A DNA stretch of 53,026 bases from an uncultured Rickettsiales bacterium (lineage in GTDB: Bacteria > Pseudomonadota > Alphaproteobacteria > UBA8366). Shown here piece after piece: positions 17,334-26,968 of the stretch. Position 1 is the first letter of the stretch, and each line of letters begins with the position of its first letter. The position numbers were made by a program, and so were the translations under genes. The notes under the pieces are model-generated. The model was not told the DNA's origin. It saw only the letters and a list, made by a program, of their open reading frames with translations, and made no database searches. The stretch spans positions 1-53,026 of the forward strand of contig CAJWTF010000010.1 of the NCBI GenBank assembly GCA_913046825.1, in the 5' to 3' direction.

Positions 17334-19375
17334 GTACTTGGCTCCAGAACCAGGTTACCGATCTTGTCGACGGTGATGCGGTAGGTTGGTGGAATAACAC
17401 TTGTTGAGCTCATTTCTTCGACGATAACGGGGCCGGGGATTTCATCGCCCGGCGATAATTTGGATCGATCGTAGACGGTGGCCTCAAGCCAACCGACATT
17501 GGCGCCGAAATGGACGCGTCTTTTACCGATCCCGGCGGGGTTATCTCCGCCATCTTCCGCGCTTTGCATCGGCGGTTTAGGTGTTTCGCCAACCGCTTCC
17601 AGGCGGCAATTGACGATTTCGACGTTCCGCTCCTGGATGTCATAGCTGTATTGCGCCCTATGCTCTGCATGGAAAGCGTTGACGAATGTCTCCAGGGAAA
17701 CTTCGGACACAGGGCAATTGAACTCCACGCGTACTTCGAAGCTTTGTCCTTCGTAGCGCGCTTCGACGTACCGACGGAACGAACGGGCTTCTATCGGGAC
17801 GTCATCCATCGCGAGCCATTCTTCAGCTTGAGCTTCCAGAGTCGCGAAGGCTTCCTGGACCCGTCGCCAGCCATCTTCCTCTGCTCGACGCAGGATGGTG
17901 CGGACAAAATCAAAAGTGAGATCGGATAGCAAAATACCGCGCGCGCAGAGCGTGCCGGGCTCTCGGGGAATGAGGATACGCCCGCAGCCAACCTCATCGT
18001 TGACGTCGGAGGCCAACAGCGGTCCGGCACCGCCATAGGCGAAGAGTGCGAAGTCCGCTGGGTTGTGGCCTTTGGCGGAGGCAACAGATCGGATAGCGCG
18101 GGCAATGCCCGAGGCCGCGACCCGGATAATACCGATGGCGGCGTCTTCAATTGAAAGTCCGAGCGGCTTGGCGATTTTGTCTTCAATGGCGCGGCGCGCC
18201 GCATCTGCATCCATGGCCATGCGGCCACCGAGAAGGGCTCCTGGGTTCAACCGGCCGAGCGCAATATTGGCATCCGTCAGCGTGACTTCTTCGCCGCCGC
18301 GACCATAGGCGACGGGGCCTGGGTCCGCACCAGCGCTATGCGGTCCGACCTTGAGAGCGCCGCCGCCGTCGATCCAAGCAATGCTGCCCCCGCCGGCGCC
18401 TATGGCGTTGACGTCGATTGCCGGCGATTTGACCGGGTGGCCCGCCACCGTTCGTTCCGATGTGAAAAGTGGCCGCCCGTTCAGCACTAAGGAGACATCG
18501 GTGCTGGTGCCGCCAACGTCAAAGGCTAAAACGTCGGGTTGCTCTGCTGCTTTGGCGACTGCAGCGGCACCGACGACGCCGGCGGCAGGGCCGGAAAGGC
18601 ACGTGCGTACGGGAAAGGTCGCCGCCGCCTCGATGGTGAGCAATCCACCGTTCGAGTGGATGATATAAGGTGAACGGTCGATGCCGAAATCGGCGATGCG
18701 ATCTTCAAGTTTGCCGATATAAGCTTTCATACGCTGCCCGACGTAAGTGTTCACCGCGGTCGTCGACGTGCGTTCGTATTCGCGAAACTCGGATAAAACT
18801 TCACTCGATAGGCTGACAAAGGCATCGGGCAGAATACGGCGAACAATATCGCTGGCCTGTTGCTCGTGCTCCGGAAACTGATAGGCATGAAGGAAACAGA
18901 TCGCGACAGAAGTGATGCTGGCAGCCCGAAGTTGTAGGGCGGCGGCCTCGACGGACTCGAGATCGAGAGGCGTCAGGACACGGCCGTCAACGGCGATGCG
19001 TTCCGGTATTTCGATGCGATGTGCCCGCCGAGCCAAAGGTTCTGGGCGCGTGATCTCGTAATCATAGAGATGAGGGCGAATTTGGCGGGCAATTTCAAGG
19101 ACGTCGCGAAAGCCTTTGGTGGTCAATAACCCGATTGTCGGCGCCCGGCGTTCCAGCAACATGTTGAGGGCGACAGTTGTGCCGTGGCCCAGGTATCCTA
19201 TTTCCGACGGATCGATATTATGGGTCTCAATCAGTTTTGATAGGCCGATCTCGACGGCTTCCGACGGCTCGCTGGGCGTAGACGGGGTCTTGTGGTAGTG
19301 CAGTTTGCCTGCGTTTTCGTCGAGCAAGGTAAAGTCGGTAAAAGTGCCGCCGACATCGACGCCTATTCTATACAT
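17330..19375 (-). CDS. hyuA: Hydantoinase A / oxoprolinase-type ATPase subunit
   Basis: Starting at ATG 19375, directly before YRIGVDVGGTFTDFTLLDE, the protein has 681 residues. This start gives the family's N-terminal phosphate-binding motif; a start 12 codons earlier adds nothing conserved. The ASKHA-fold ATPase features continue with GHGTTVALNMLLERRAPTIG, LAFDVGGTSTDVSLV, AIGAGGGSIAWIDGGGALKV and FALFAYGGAGPLLASDV. It pairs with HyuB, and both genes overlap as ATGA. The dehydrogenase gene upstream ends 21 bases away, so bdhA-hyuA-hyuB is likely one minus-strand operon. Confidence 0.9.
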   Translation of the reverse strand: MYRIGVDVGGTFTDFTLLDENAGKLHYHKTPSTPSEPSEAVEIGLSKLIETHNIDPSEIGYLGHGTTVALNMLLERRAPTIGLLTTKGFRDVLEIARQIRPHLYDYEITRPEPLARRAHRIEIPERIAVDGRVLTPLDLESVEAAALQLRAASITSVAICFLHAYQFPEHEQQASDIVRRILPDAFVSLSSEVLSEFREYERTSTTAVNTYVGQRMKAYIGKLEDRIADFGIDRSPYIIHSNGGLLTIEAAATFPVRTCLSGPAAGVVGAAAVAKAAEQPDVLAFDVGGTSTDVSLVLNGRPLFTSERTVAGHPVKSPAIDVNAIGAGGGSIAWIDGGGALKVGPHSAGADPGPVAYGRGGEEVTLTDANIALGRLNPGALLGGRMAMDADAARRAIEDKIAKPLGLSIEDAAIGIIRVAASGIARAIRSVASAKGHNPADFALFAYGGAGPLLASDVNDEVGCGRILIPREPGTLCARGILLSDLTFDFVRTILRRAEEDGWRRVQEAFATLEAQAEEWLAMDDVPIEARSFRRYVEARYEGQSFEVRVEFNCPVSEVSLETFVNAFHAEHRAQYSYDIQERNVEIVNCRLEAVGETPKPPMQSAEDGGDNPAGIGKRRVHFGANVGWLEATVYDRSKLSPGDEIPGPVIVEEMSSTSVIPPTYRITVDKIGNLVLEPST

Positions 19376-19395
19376 ATGGTGCGTTCCGGTAACTC

Positions 19396-20199
19396 TTATC
19401 GAATGGTCCAACCGCCATCGATGGTGAAGGCCGCGCCGCGCATCGCGGCACCAGCATCGCTGCAGAGATAAACCGCACCGGCGGCAATCTCTTCGACGGT
19501 GATGAAACGCTTCATGGCCTGATGGTAAGGCATCTTCTGTTCGAGATACTCATCGATCACATCCTCCGTCGATTTCTGCCGTTCCGCTGCAAACGTTTCG
19601 ATACGGTGTTCGCTCAAATTGGTGCGCACGGTGCCGGGGCAAATCGCGTTGCAGGTGACACCAGTCATGATGGTCTCTAATGCGACGGCTCGTGTGAGGC
19701 CCATTATAGCATGCTTCGAGGCGGTATAGCCGGACGTGTTTGGCGACGTGACCTGCGAATTGACCGAGGCCGTGTTGATGATCCGGCCCCAATCGCGCTC
19801 CTTCATTTGCGGTAACACCATCTGTGTGGTCAACATGGCGGAGGTCACGTTGACGGCGAACATGTCATTCCATACGTCGAGCGGGAATTCCTCGACCGAG
19901 GCACGGTGTTGCATGCCGGCATTGTTGATCAAGACATCCACTTTGCCGAAGGCATCGTTCGCGGCATCAATCATCGCTTTGATTTCGTCGGGCTTTCGCA
20001 TATCGGCGCCATGGTAGATCGCTTTCACGCCGAAATCGGACTCGAGAGCGGACCGCGCATTCTCAATATCGGCCGCATCGCCAAAACCGTTCAGCATAAC
20101 GTCGCAGCCTTCTCTAGCGATCGCGCGGGCATATCCAAGCCCAATGCCGCTTGTCGAGCCGGTAATGACCGCCGCCTTACCATCGAGAAATCCACCCAT
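19396..20199 (-). CDS. bdhA: 3-hydroxybutyrate dehydrogenase (SDR family)
   Basis: The 267-residue classical SDR begins MGGFLDGKAAVITGSTSGIG with the NAD motif. ANVVLNGFGD-like DVMLNGFGDAADIENARSAL and IYHGADMRKPDEIK are typical of bacterial D-3-hydroxybutyrate dehydrogenase. The catalytic triad is Ser145, Tyr158 and Lys162 (INTASVNSQ, SGYTASKHA). LINNAGMQHRASVEEFP and the final AAFTIDGGWT are also characteristic. It would convert 3-hydroxybutyrate to acetoacetate, downstream of the PHB depolymerase in this window. The neighbouring hyuAB genes raise the alternative that it serves that pathway instead. Confidence 0.85.
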   Translation of the reverse strand: MGGFLDGKAAVITGSTSGIGLGYARAIAREGCDVMLNGFGDAADIENARSALESDFGVKAIYHGADMRKPDEIKAMIDAANDAFGKVDVLINNAGMQHRASVEEFPLDVWNDMFAVNVTSAMLTTQMVLPQMKERDWGRIINTASVNSQVTSPNTSGYTASKHAIMGLTRAVALETIMTGVTCNAICPGTVRTNLSEHRIETFAAERQKSTEDVIDEYLEQKMPYHQAMKRFITVEEIAAGAVYLCSDAGAAMRGAAFTIDGGWTIR

Positions 20200-20353
20200 A
20201 TTCACGAGCCTTTTTGCTGTTTCCGTGACCTGGAACAAAGCTATGTCGTGGGGCGCAGGGGGAAACCGTGCACGCTGTGGTACATCGAATTGCGCCCGGG
20301 TATCGGGGCTGGCACTAAGGAATTAGTCCTTATAAACCGGGGAGTCCGACTGC

Positions 20354-21934
20354 TTGTCCGCAGAGAGCGCTTTCGCCGATCCGGCCGCATTCGAGCAGGC
20401 AATTTCACAAGGCATCCGATTTTGGCCTTGGCAATCAGCTGACCGTGCCAACGTGATACCGAGGCGTGTCTTAGTGGACTTGCTGGTTAATCACCCGTTC
20501 TACTACCTCGGCAATCTGATCCTTGGAAAATATCTGGAATTGGCCCGCGGATTGAACCTTTGGGCACTGGTTTCCAGCGCCACGGATCAAAAAATAATAC
20601 TATTGGCACGCAGTTTTGGAATTGAGCAATTCACGTTTGTGCGTGATGAAGCTGCAAAAGACGTCCGCCCGGAAGCTGTTCAGATTATCGCACAACTGGA
20701 AGGGCTAACCGGTCATGAGTTGCGACGCCGGGTCTTGGGGTTGAACGTGAACGGTTTACCAGTTGGCGATCTTCTCTATGACACTTCCTTGCGGGAAACT
20801 CGTCAGGTAACGATGCACGAGGTCGATGATGATTTGCGCGCCTATGCAGCGCTGATGTTGAATTACTATGCGCTCTTCGATCGCCTATTGCAGGACGAGG
20901 AAGTAGGAGCTGCTGTTATGGGACATCTGGTCTATCTGCGGTTTGGTATTTTGGCTCGGTTGGCGGCAGCGCAGGGAGCGGATATTTACGCGCGCTATGG
21001 CGGTAAGGGGATGCGTATCCAACGCCGTCGGGGTGTGGAGGCGGCGTCGGATGTGATGACCAGAATCATACCGGGTCATATTGATCGAGTTTTGAGGGAA
21101 GAGGGAGAGGCCGCCATCCGAACTGCTGAAGAGACACTTCATCGACGTATGGGCGGCAGCGGCAATGAATTCGAATTTTTGAATGAAGAGGGATATTCCC
21201 CAGCGCGGCGGAAAGTATCGACGAATGAGCTCGGCCAGTCGATGGGACTCGGTAGTGATCGGCCGAAAGGATTACTCATACTGCGTGCTGTTCCCGATGC
21301 CAATCATTTCTCCCCAGGGCTTCTATTCGATGATTTTTCCGATCGGTATCGCCAAACGCTTGAGGCCGTGCGTGATCAGCCGGAGATAGATTGGTTGGTA
21401 AAACTTCGCCCAAACTCTTTGCCCATTACAACGACGATCTGGAGCCAGCGTCGAGAGCCTATGCGATCGCGCGTGATGTGGCGCATATTCATGTGTTCCC
21501 TGAAGGTTTAAATACGGCGAGTCTTGCGAAGTTCGTGGATTTTCTGATTACCGTATATGGCAAGGCGGGTCTGGAGTTTGCCGGTTGTGAAATGCTAAAC
21601 AACTTAGGGAGGTGTGGTTTTTTGTGGGCAATGGCTTTATCGAGGAACCGCAGACTGCGGATGCCGGCTCAGGGGCGATCGCCCGAGGGCCGCAAATGAG
21701 TCAGGACTAGACGCAGTAGATGCGGACCCTGATTGCGAACAATCTTTTTTATCGCAGGTTTATCGTTGATTGCAGGTACCTGCCGGACACGCCGTACAGC
21801 TTTTGGAAGCCCTTCGATGAGGGCGCCTTCTGGCGTGGCTATGTCGAGGCGTTGGTATGGCGTATGACCCGCTCTTCCAGGTGATGGGGACGGTGCATGA
21901 TGAGAATTTCGGCACGTTTCTGCATCTGGCCTGA
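20354..21934 (+). pseudogene. Frameshifted polysaccharide (capsule) biosynthesis-like gene
   Basis: The first frame, from TTG 20354, gives about 350 residues of a protein resembling capsule-polysaccharide biosynthesis/glycosyltransferase-like proteins: PRRVLVDLLVNHPFYYLGN, KIILLARSFGIEQFTFVRD and IDWLVKLRPNS. Near 21410-21420 homology moves to another frame (AHYNDDLEPASRAYAIARDV, LNTASLAKFVDFLITVYGKA). Near 21605 it moves again (FFVGNGFIEEPQTADAG), and further pieces (SFWKPFDEGAFWRGYVEAL, MGTVHDENFGTFLHL) trail to 21934. Three or more frame changes make it a pseudogene. No other surface-polysaccharide genes are nearby. Confidence 0.8.
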
Positions 21935-21970
21935 TAAGCTGTCGTTGGATATCTGTCGTAGGAGAGCGCC

Positions 21971-22969
21971 ATGGCCAATCGATCAAAGACCGTCCTGACC
22001 CATCGGGTTTTTCCGGAAACCGTCTCGATGCTCGAGGATTGGACCGATGTCATCACCAATGATGCCGATACCTCGCTGCCTAGAGATGAAATCATAAAAC
22101 GTTGTCGCGACGCTGACGCCATGATGGTGTTCATGCCGGACTCAATCGACAATGATTTTCTCGCGCAATGCCCAAAATTGAAGATCGTTGCCTGTGCGTT
22201 GAAAGGTTATGACAATTTCGACGTCGAGGCCTGCACCGGGCGAGGCGTGTGGGTCACAATTGTGGATGATTTATTGACCGTGCCGACCGCTGAACTTGCG
22301 ATCGGTTTATTGATCGGAATTGCTCGACACGTGATGACCGGCGACCGAGATATTCGTGCCGGGCGCTTTACCGCATGGCGGCCGACGCTCTATGGGATGG
22401 GGCTCGCCGGGCGGACTGTCGGCATTGTTGGAATGGGCCGAGTTGGGCAGGCCATCGCTCAACGGTTGCAAGGATTCGACACCACAATTCTTTATGCGGA
22501 TTACCAAGCACTCGATCCGGTGACTGGCGCTTCATTGCATCTCAAACGCGCCGGATTTGAGGAGTTGATTTGCCGTGCGGACTATATCGTCCTTGCCACA
22601 CCGTTGACCTCGGAAACACTGCATATGATTGATAGAAGCGCTATCGACATGATGAAGCCGGGCGCAATTTTGGTGAATCCGGGGCGCGGTTCCGTCGTCG
22701 ACGAGATGGCTGTGTCCGACGCATTGGCCGACGATCAGCTTGCGGGATATGCGGCCGATGTTTTCGAGTTTGAAGATTGGGCTCGGGCCGACCGGCCGCA
22801 GGAAATTCCGCAGACATTGCTGGCGCAACCTGAGAAAACGCTCTTCACGCCCCATATCGGCTCTGCCGTCACGGATATCCGAAAAGCCATCGAAGCAGAA
22901 GCAGCTACGAGTATTCTAGAAGCGTTGAGAGGTGATCGCCCGACTGGCGCGGTCAACGATATCCCTTGA
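21971..22969 (+). CDS. ptxD: Phosphite (phosphonate) dehydrogenase homologue
   Basis: The 332-residue D-2-hydroxyacid-dehydrogenase-fold protein closely follows Pseudomonas stutzeri PtxD as I remember it: RCRDADAMMVFMPD, CALKGYDNFDVEACTGRGVW, DLLTVPTAELAIGL and GYAADVFEFEDWARADRP are nearly the same. PtxD oxidises phosphite to phosphate with NAD. The counterparts of its active-site residues are present: Met55, Lys78, Arg239, Glu268 and His295. The Rossmann motif is GIVGMGRVGQAI; Asp177 at the end of the second strand suggests NAD over NADP. GGAG supports the ATG. The usual ptxABC transporter and ptxE regulator are absent from the flanks. A related 2-hydroxyacid dehydrogenase with another substrate is possible but less likely. 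Confidence 0.85.
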   Translation: MANRSKTVLTHRVFPETVSMLEDWTDVITNDADTSLPRDEIIKRCRDADAMMVFMPDSIDNDFLAQCPKLKIVACALKGYDNFDVEACTGRGVWVTIVDDLLTVPTAELAIGLLIGIARHVMTGDRDIRAGRFTAWRPTLYGMGLAGRTVGIVGMGRVGQAIAQRLQGFDTTILYADYQALDPVTGASLHLKRAGFEELICRADYIVLATPLTSETLHMIDRSAIDMMKPGAILVNPGRGSVVDEMAVSDALADDQLAGYAADVFEFEDWARADRPQEIPQTLLAQPEKTLFTPHIGSAVTDIRKAIEAEAATSILEALRGDRPTGAVNDIP

Positions 22970-23059
22970 TCACGGAGTCTTGCGTGGATTTTTGAAGCCT
23001 CCTTGAGGCATAAAATATCGAATGGAATATTTAGGGCGTCAGGGGAAAGATATTTGGTC

Positions 23060-23311
23060 ATGCGCAAAATTTTGATCGAAAGCGGCATTGTCGCCTTAAG
23101 TATGATGGGCCCTCCCTTCACAGGTACAGATCTTGGCGAAGGTATTCATATGCTGGTCGGACAAGGCGGGAATATCGGCCTGTCGGCGGGACCAGACGTT
23201 GTTTTTATGGTCGATGATCAGTTTGCGCCGCTAACCCCGAAATCATTAGCGGCCGTTGGGAAAACTTCCGACGAGCCGATCCGCTTTGTCCATAAAACGC
23301 ATTGGGCATGA
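23060..23311 (+). pseudogene. Truncated metallo-beta-lactamase-fold hydrolase remnant
   Basis: From ATG 23060 the frame gives 83 residues: a hydrophobic lead, then GEGIHMLVGQGGNIGLSAGP, VVFMVDDQFAPLTPKSLAAV and PIRFVHKTHWA, then stop. This is the N-terminal part of an MBL-fold hydrolase, cut exactly where the zinc motif HWHGDH should begin. The motif and all later zinc ligands are gone. The rest of the 518-base gap between ptxD and the next SDR (22970-23487) shows no further recognisable piece. Confidence 0.7.
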
Positions 23312-23487
23312 TATCAGTAAAACGAGAACGGCATTCCGCCAAGGATGTGTCATGAATCCATCCTCACCGAAGATGGGCCGGGCAAGTCATCGATACGCGG
23401 TAACGATATTTTCACTTGTCCGCGACCGTTGCTTACGTAGGCTCGTTATAACATGTGTTGAAATGGAAAGTTTTCGGGAGGCGTAAA

Positions 23488-24189
23488 ATGGCCAGTGGTG
23501 AGAAGGTTCTGATTGTGGGAGTGGGGAGCGGGTTGAGTGCTTCGATGGCGAGGCTTTGCCAAAAAGAAGGCATGAGCGTCGCCCTGGCGGCGCGAAACGT
23601 GGACAAATTGAGCGCACTTGCGGCGGAGATAAATGCGAAAACGTATGCTTGCGACGCAAGCGATCCGGCGGCAGTGGAAAAACTGTTCCAGGACGTCAAT
23701 GGAGATATCGGAGAGCCCGATTTGGTCGTCTTCAATGCCAGTGCCCGTGTGCGAGGCGGTGTGCATGAAATTGATCCAATTGCCGTGCATGAGGCAATCA
23801 CTGTGACCTGTTATGCCGGCTTCCTTGTCGGCCATCACGCCGCGAAGCAGATGCGTGCTCGTGGTAGTGGCACGATTTTATTCACCGGCGCGTCAGCAAG
23901 CGTGAAGGGGTACCCCAACTCATCGGCCTTCGCGATGGGTAAGTTTGGGCTTCGCGGTCTTAGTCAAAGCATGGCTCGAGAATTGGCGCCGGAGAACGTG
24001 CATGTCGCGCATTTCGTGATAGATGGAGGTATTAACGCGGGTCCAGGCGACGAAAGAGCCGCGAAGCTTGGAGAGGACGGCACGTTGGAGCCGGATGCGA
24101 TTGCGGAGACCTATATGCATATCCACCGACAACATCGCAGCTCTTGGACTTGGGAAGTGGAATTGCGGCCGTGGGTGGAGAATTTCTAA
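23488..24189 (+). CDS. SDR-family protein lacking the catalytic tyrosine
   Basis: The 233-residue protein starts at ATG 23488 after CGGGAGG. It has an SDR Rossmann start (VLIVGVGSGLSASMARLCQK), a core LAARNVDKLSALAAEINAK, VVFNASARVRGG in place of NNAG, and GASASVKGYPNSSAFAMGKF. At the YxxxK position it reads FAMGK, so the catalytic Tyr is Phe, while Lys is kept. ARELAPENVHVAHFVIDGGI is strongly conserved in a proteobacterial subgroup I recall having this same change. It may therefore bind a nucleotide without classical SDR chemistry, or use another acid. No signal peptide. It converges on the DUF2336 gene. Confidence 0.8.
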   Translation: MASGEKVLIVGVGSGLSASMARLCQKEGMSVALAARNVDKLSALAAEINAKTYACDASDPAAVEKLFQDVNGDIGEPDLVVFNASARVRGGVHEIDPIAVHEAITVTCYAGFLVGHHAAKQMRARGSGTILFTGASASVKGYPNSSAFAMGKFGLRGLSQSMARELAPENVHVAHFVIDGGINAGPGDERAAKLGEDGTLEPDAIAETYMHIHRQHRSSWTWEVELRPWVENF

Positions 24190-24211
24190 GACGGAAACTT
24201 GGCCTTCCTTG

Positions 24212-25495
24212 TTAGTGCTCGTAGAATTCGATTTGCCATTCCATATCGTCGTCAGTGAGCGGGTATTCATTTCCCCCCCTTGCTTGGAGGAGTGAATTTG
24301 GCCGTACCTTCGCGACTTTTCTTTGTAGCTGGACCGCCGTGCGCATCGTCATACCGGCTTTCCAGCAAAGGGAAGTCACGGCCTTGCCGCTGCCGGAGCC
24401 GAGCATTTTCCTCACGACTTCAGACGGCAGGCCCGACATATGGGATATGGCGTAGCGCGTGAAGTGGCTGTCGTTGACGTCGATGGCTTTCTTGACAACG
24501 TCTTCCGTGAGTTTCCCTTGTTTAAACAATTTTTCCGCGCGTTCCATCGCTTTTTCTCTCGCGGCGTCAGTTTCTGTCTCCAGAAGTTCGTTGGAATCGA
24601 TGCGTTTGCGAACTTCCATTCGCATTTCGTCGACTGCCTTTTCTTCGACATCGTTGTTTTCGATCAGGCGCTCGAACAACGCGGCACTCACGAAACTTGC
24701 AATCCGGCGAACAGTTCTGACCGGAAGGTTGCCGCGGTCGACGAGGGGCGGATGCCATTCCTCATGACCCTCCGCTTCAACGGCAATCATGTCGATGGTT
24801 TTCTCGCTAATCTTAGCGCTCTTATTCTCCAGCAGCGCGGGAATGGCGTTCTCGTCACCGCTTTCGATGATGGCGTCGACTACTTCTTGCGGTAGTTCCT
24901 TGCGCTTGGCTATCGATGTCATGGCGCCGCTCTCTATTCCGAATGCCACGATTTCAAGCAGATCCTTATCGCTCAATAGCGGTGAGTATTCGAGAACAGG
25001 GGCCGAGACGACGGATTCCGCGTCTTCCGCCAAACGGCGCACAACGTTCTTCGGAACATTTCGAGCGTGTTTGATTTCATCGGAGACGATGGCGCGGACG
25101 TCTCGCATCTGATCGCGCGCCAAGGTGTCGAGAATATCGAGCGCCATCTTCGATAGCTTGTCTTGTTGATCAAATGAAATGTCCGGTAATAGACGCCCAA
25201 GTTTGTGCGCGACTTCCTTGCGGACTTCTTCGTCTGGATCCTTTGATAGGATCATATCCGCTTGCAGGGGGGTGCCATCGTTATCGGCAATTTCGCGGCG
25301 GACTAAGGGGTCTTTGTCATTGGCGAGGAAATATAGAATTTCCGGCTCGATATCCTCTTGCATGGCGAGATTTCGCCGTTCCTCGCCATCGCCATTCTCA
25401 ACGATAACCTTAGCTTGATCGTAGTTCGGCCGTTTCCCTTTCGGCTTTTTCTTACGCTTCTTGCGTCGCTGCTTCCCTAAAACCCAACCGAGCAT
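24212..25495 (-). CDS. DUF2336 family protein, HEAT-like repeats
   Basis: The 427-residue protein has a very basic N-terminus (KQRRKKRKKKPKGKRP) followed by helical repeats with LVRREIADN, VRKEVAHKLG, LPPDI-like LLPDISFDQQDKLSKMALDI, VRRLAEDAESVVSAPVLEYS and LSDKDLLEIV. These match DUF2336, common in Alphaproteobacteria and of uncertain role. The C-terminal part has RYAISHMSGLPSEVVRKMLG and SLCWKAGMTMRTAVQLQR, where a catalytic centre is not evident. It is probably a cytoplasmic scaffold or regulator. It is a single gene with 128 bases to the serine hydrolase behind it. Confidence 0.85.
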   Translation of the reverse strand: MLGWVLGKQRRKKRKKKPKGKRPNYDQAKVIVENGDGEERRNLAMQEDIEPEILYFLANDKDPLVRREIADNDGTPLQADMILSKDPDEEVRKEVAHKLGRLLPDISFDQQDKLSKMALDILDTLARDQMRDVRAIVSDEIKHARNVPKNVVRRLAEDAESVVSAPVLEYSPLLSDKDLLEIVAFGIESGAMTSIAKRKELPQEVVDAIIESGDENAIPALLENKSAKISEKTIDMIAVEAEGHEEWHPPLVDRGNLPVRTVRRIASFVSAALFERLIENNDVEEKAVDEMRMEVRKRIDSNELLETETDAAREKAMERAEKLFKQGKLTEDVVKKAIDVNDSHFTRYAISHMSGLPSEVVRKMLGSGSGKAVTSLCWKAGMTMRTAVQLQRKVAKVRPNSLLQARGGNEYPLTDDDMEWQIEFYEH

Positions 25496-25623
25496 TTCCG
25501 CATGTCACCTTGATCAATTTCGTAGTTTCAAATGTAATTTAGAGGCCGTGCGCGCACGAGACGATATCATTTAATCCTCCAAAAGGGTGACTTGGCAATG
25601 CTATGTGTTAAAGCGGGAGGCGA

Positions 25624-26742
25624 CTATCTTATAGCTTCCATGACCTTGCTGATCAGGCCGTCCGTGCTTTTTTGTTTGATCCAACGGAAAACAGCGACAA
25701 GATCAAGTTCGCGGTCGAGCCAGACGACGTTCTGACCTGCACCAAGAGCGAAGAAGCTGGATGCAGGAGCGCTTGGAAAGAGCGTGCGCCCGGTGTTGAG
25801 CCACCACATGAAACCGTAATTGGGGTTGCACGGAGACGGTTCGCACAATGCGTTGACCCAACCTTCGCCCATGATCCTCTGGCCGCCCCATAGCCCATGA
25901 TTAAGAATGAGCGATCCGAACCGCGCGTGATCACGGCTGGAAATCCACAATCCGCCGCCCCAATGCGCACCACCCGGGACCGATTGCATTCGCTTGCCGT
26001 CGATTTCCACCCATGAATTCTCGTAACCGTGCCATTCCCACGTATCGCTGGCACCAATCGGACCCATGACGCATTCTTTCAGTACTTCGGGTAGTGGCCG
26101 ACGGAAGACTTGCATCAAGGATAAGGCCAGCCGATTCACCCGCACGTCGTTATATTCGTAAAACGTACCGGGTTTTTGCAGGTCACGATGCGTGCCTTTC
26201 TTCGAGTTGTCCGCACCGGCACCGACGACTCTGTTTCGGTCGACGAGGTCGGGCTTGTCCCACAACGTGCCTTCCCATTCGCTGGCTTGCTGCAGGAGGT
26301 GTCGCCATGTGATGTCACGGTTTTGCGTCGACTCGAAACCGTCATCGAGGGCGTAATTGCGCATCGGTTCGTCGATGTCCTTGATCAAGCCTTTCTCCAC
26401 AGCAAACCCGGTAAGGACGGCGAGATAACTTTTCGTTGCGCTGAAGGTCATGTCGGCGCGTTCCGTATCGCCCCAAGATGCGGCGAGCTTTCCGTGACGT
26501 AGCACCAAGCCGTTGGGACCGCCGCGTGGTTTTGTTGGGCCCAAAAGGCCGGCCCATTGTTTGGGCTCCGCGTTACCCGCCACCGATTGAAGGCCTTTGG
26601 ATAAACTGCGGTTCGCGTCGGCTTCTTCGCTGCGGTGAAACGCAACTGTTGCCGCAAGGGCCGCGGAACTCATGCCGACAGCGCTCGGGTCAATCACATC
26701 CCAAGTAGTTTCCGACCAATTATTTGGTCCAGAGTCGTTCAT
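25624..26742 (-). CDS. Class C beta-lactamase-like serine hydrolase
   Basis: The 372-residue protein has the Ser-x-x-Lys motif of the penicillin-binding/beta-lactamase superfamily at Ser101-Lys104 (MTFSATKSYLAVLTGFAVEK). Tyr in FYEYNDVRVN fits the second motif, and GGGLWISSRDHARFGSLIL is typical of class C-like esterases and peptidases. FFALGAGQNVVWLDRELDLV closes the fold. No signal peptide is visible at the N-terminus (MNDSGPNNWS), so it is likely cytoplasmic and an esterase or amidase rather than a resistance enzyme. It is divergent from aapJ, with 226 bases between the starts. Confidence 0.85.
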   Translation of the reverse strand: MNDSGPNNWSETTWDVIDPSAVGMSSAALAATVAFHRSEEADANRSLSKGLQSVAGNAEPKQWAGLLGPTKPRGGPNGLVLRHGKLAASWGDTERADMTFSATKSYLAVLTGFAVEKGLIKDIDEPMRNYALDDGFESTQNRDITWRHLLQQASEWEGTLWDKPDLVDRNRVVGAGADNSKKGTHRDLQKPGTFYEYNDVRVNRLALSLMQVFRRPLPEVLKECVMGPIGASDTWEWHGYENSWVEIDGKRMQSVPGGAHWGGGLWISSRDHARFGSLILNHGLWGGQRIMGEGWVNALCEPSPCNPNYGFMWWLNTGRTLFPSAPASSFFALGAGQNVVWLDRELDLVAVFRWIKQKSTDGLISKVMEAIR

Positions 26743-26968
26743 TTTGAATTACCCCCTTTGCCGCATTTAATTTCGTATTGCGTCTATATCTAACCCATCG
26801 ATAGGGGCAATGCCATTAACCGTTATTCCATGAAACAGATGGTTAGACAGCCTTGTGACCGATGAAATCACCGTGTTATCGTTTTATTGAAACTAGAGTT
26901 GCCCAAAGATTTATCATTCAGTGTTCATCGTTCGTAGGAACGGGAAAAGTAAACAGGGAGTTCAAATA

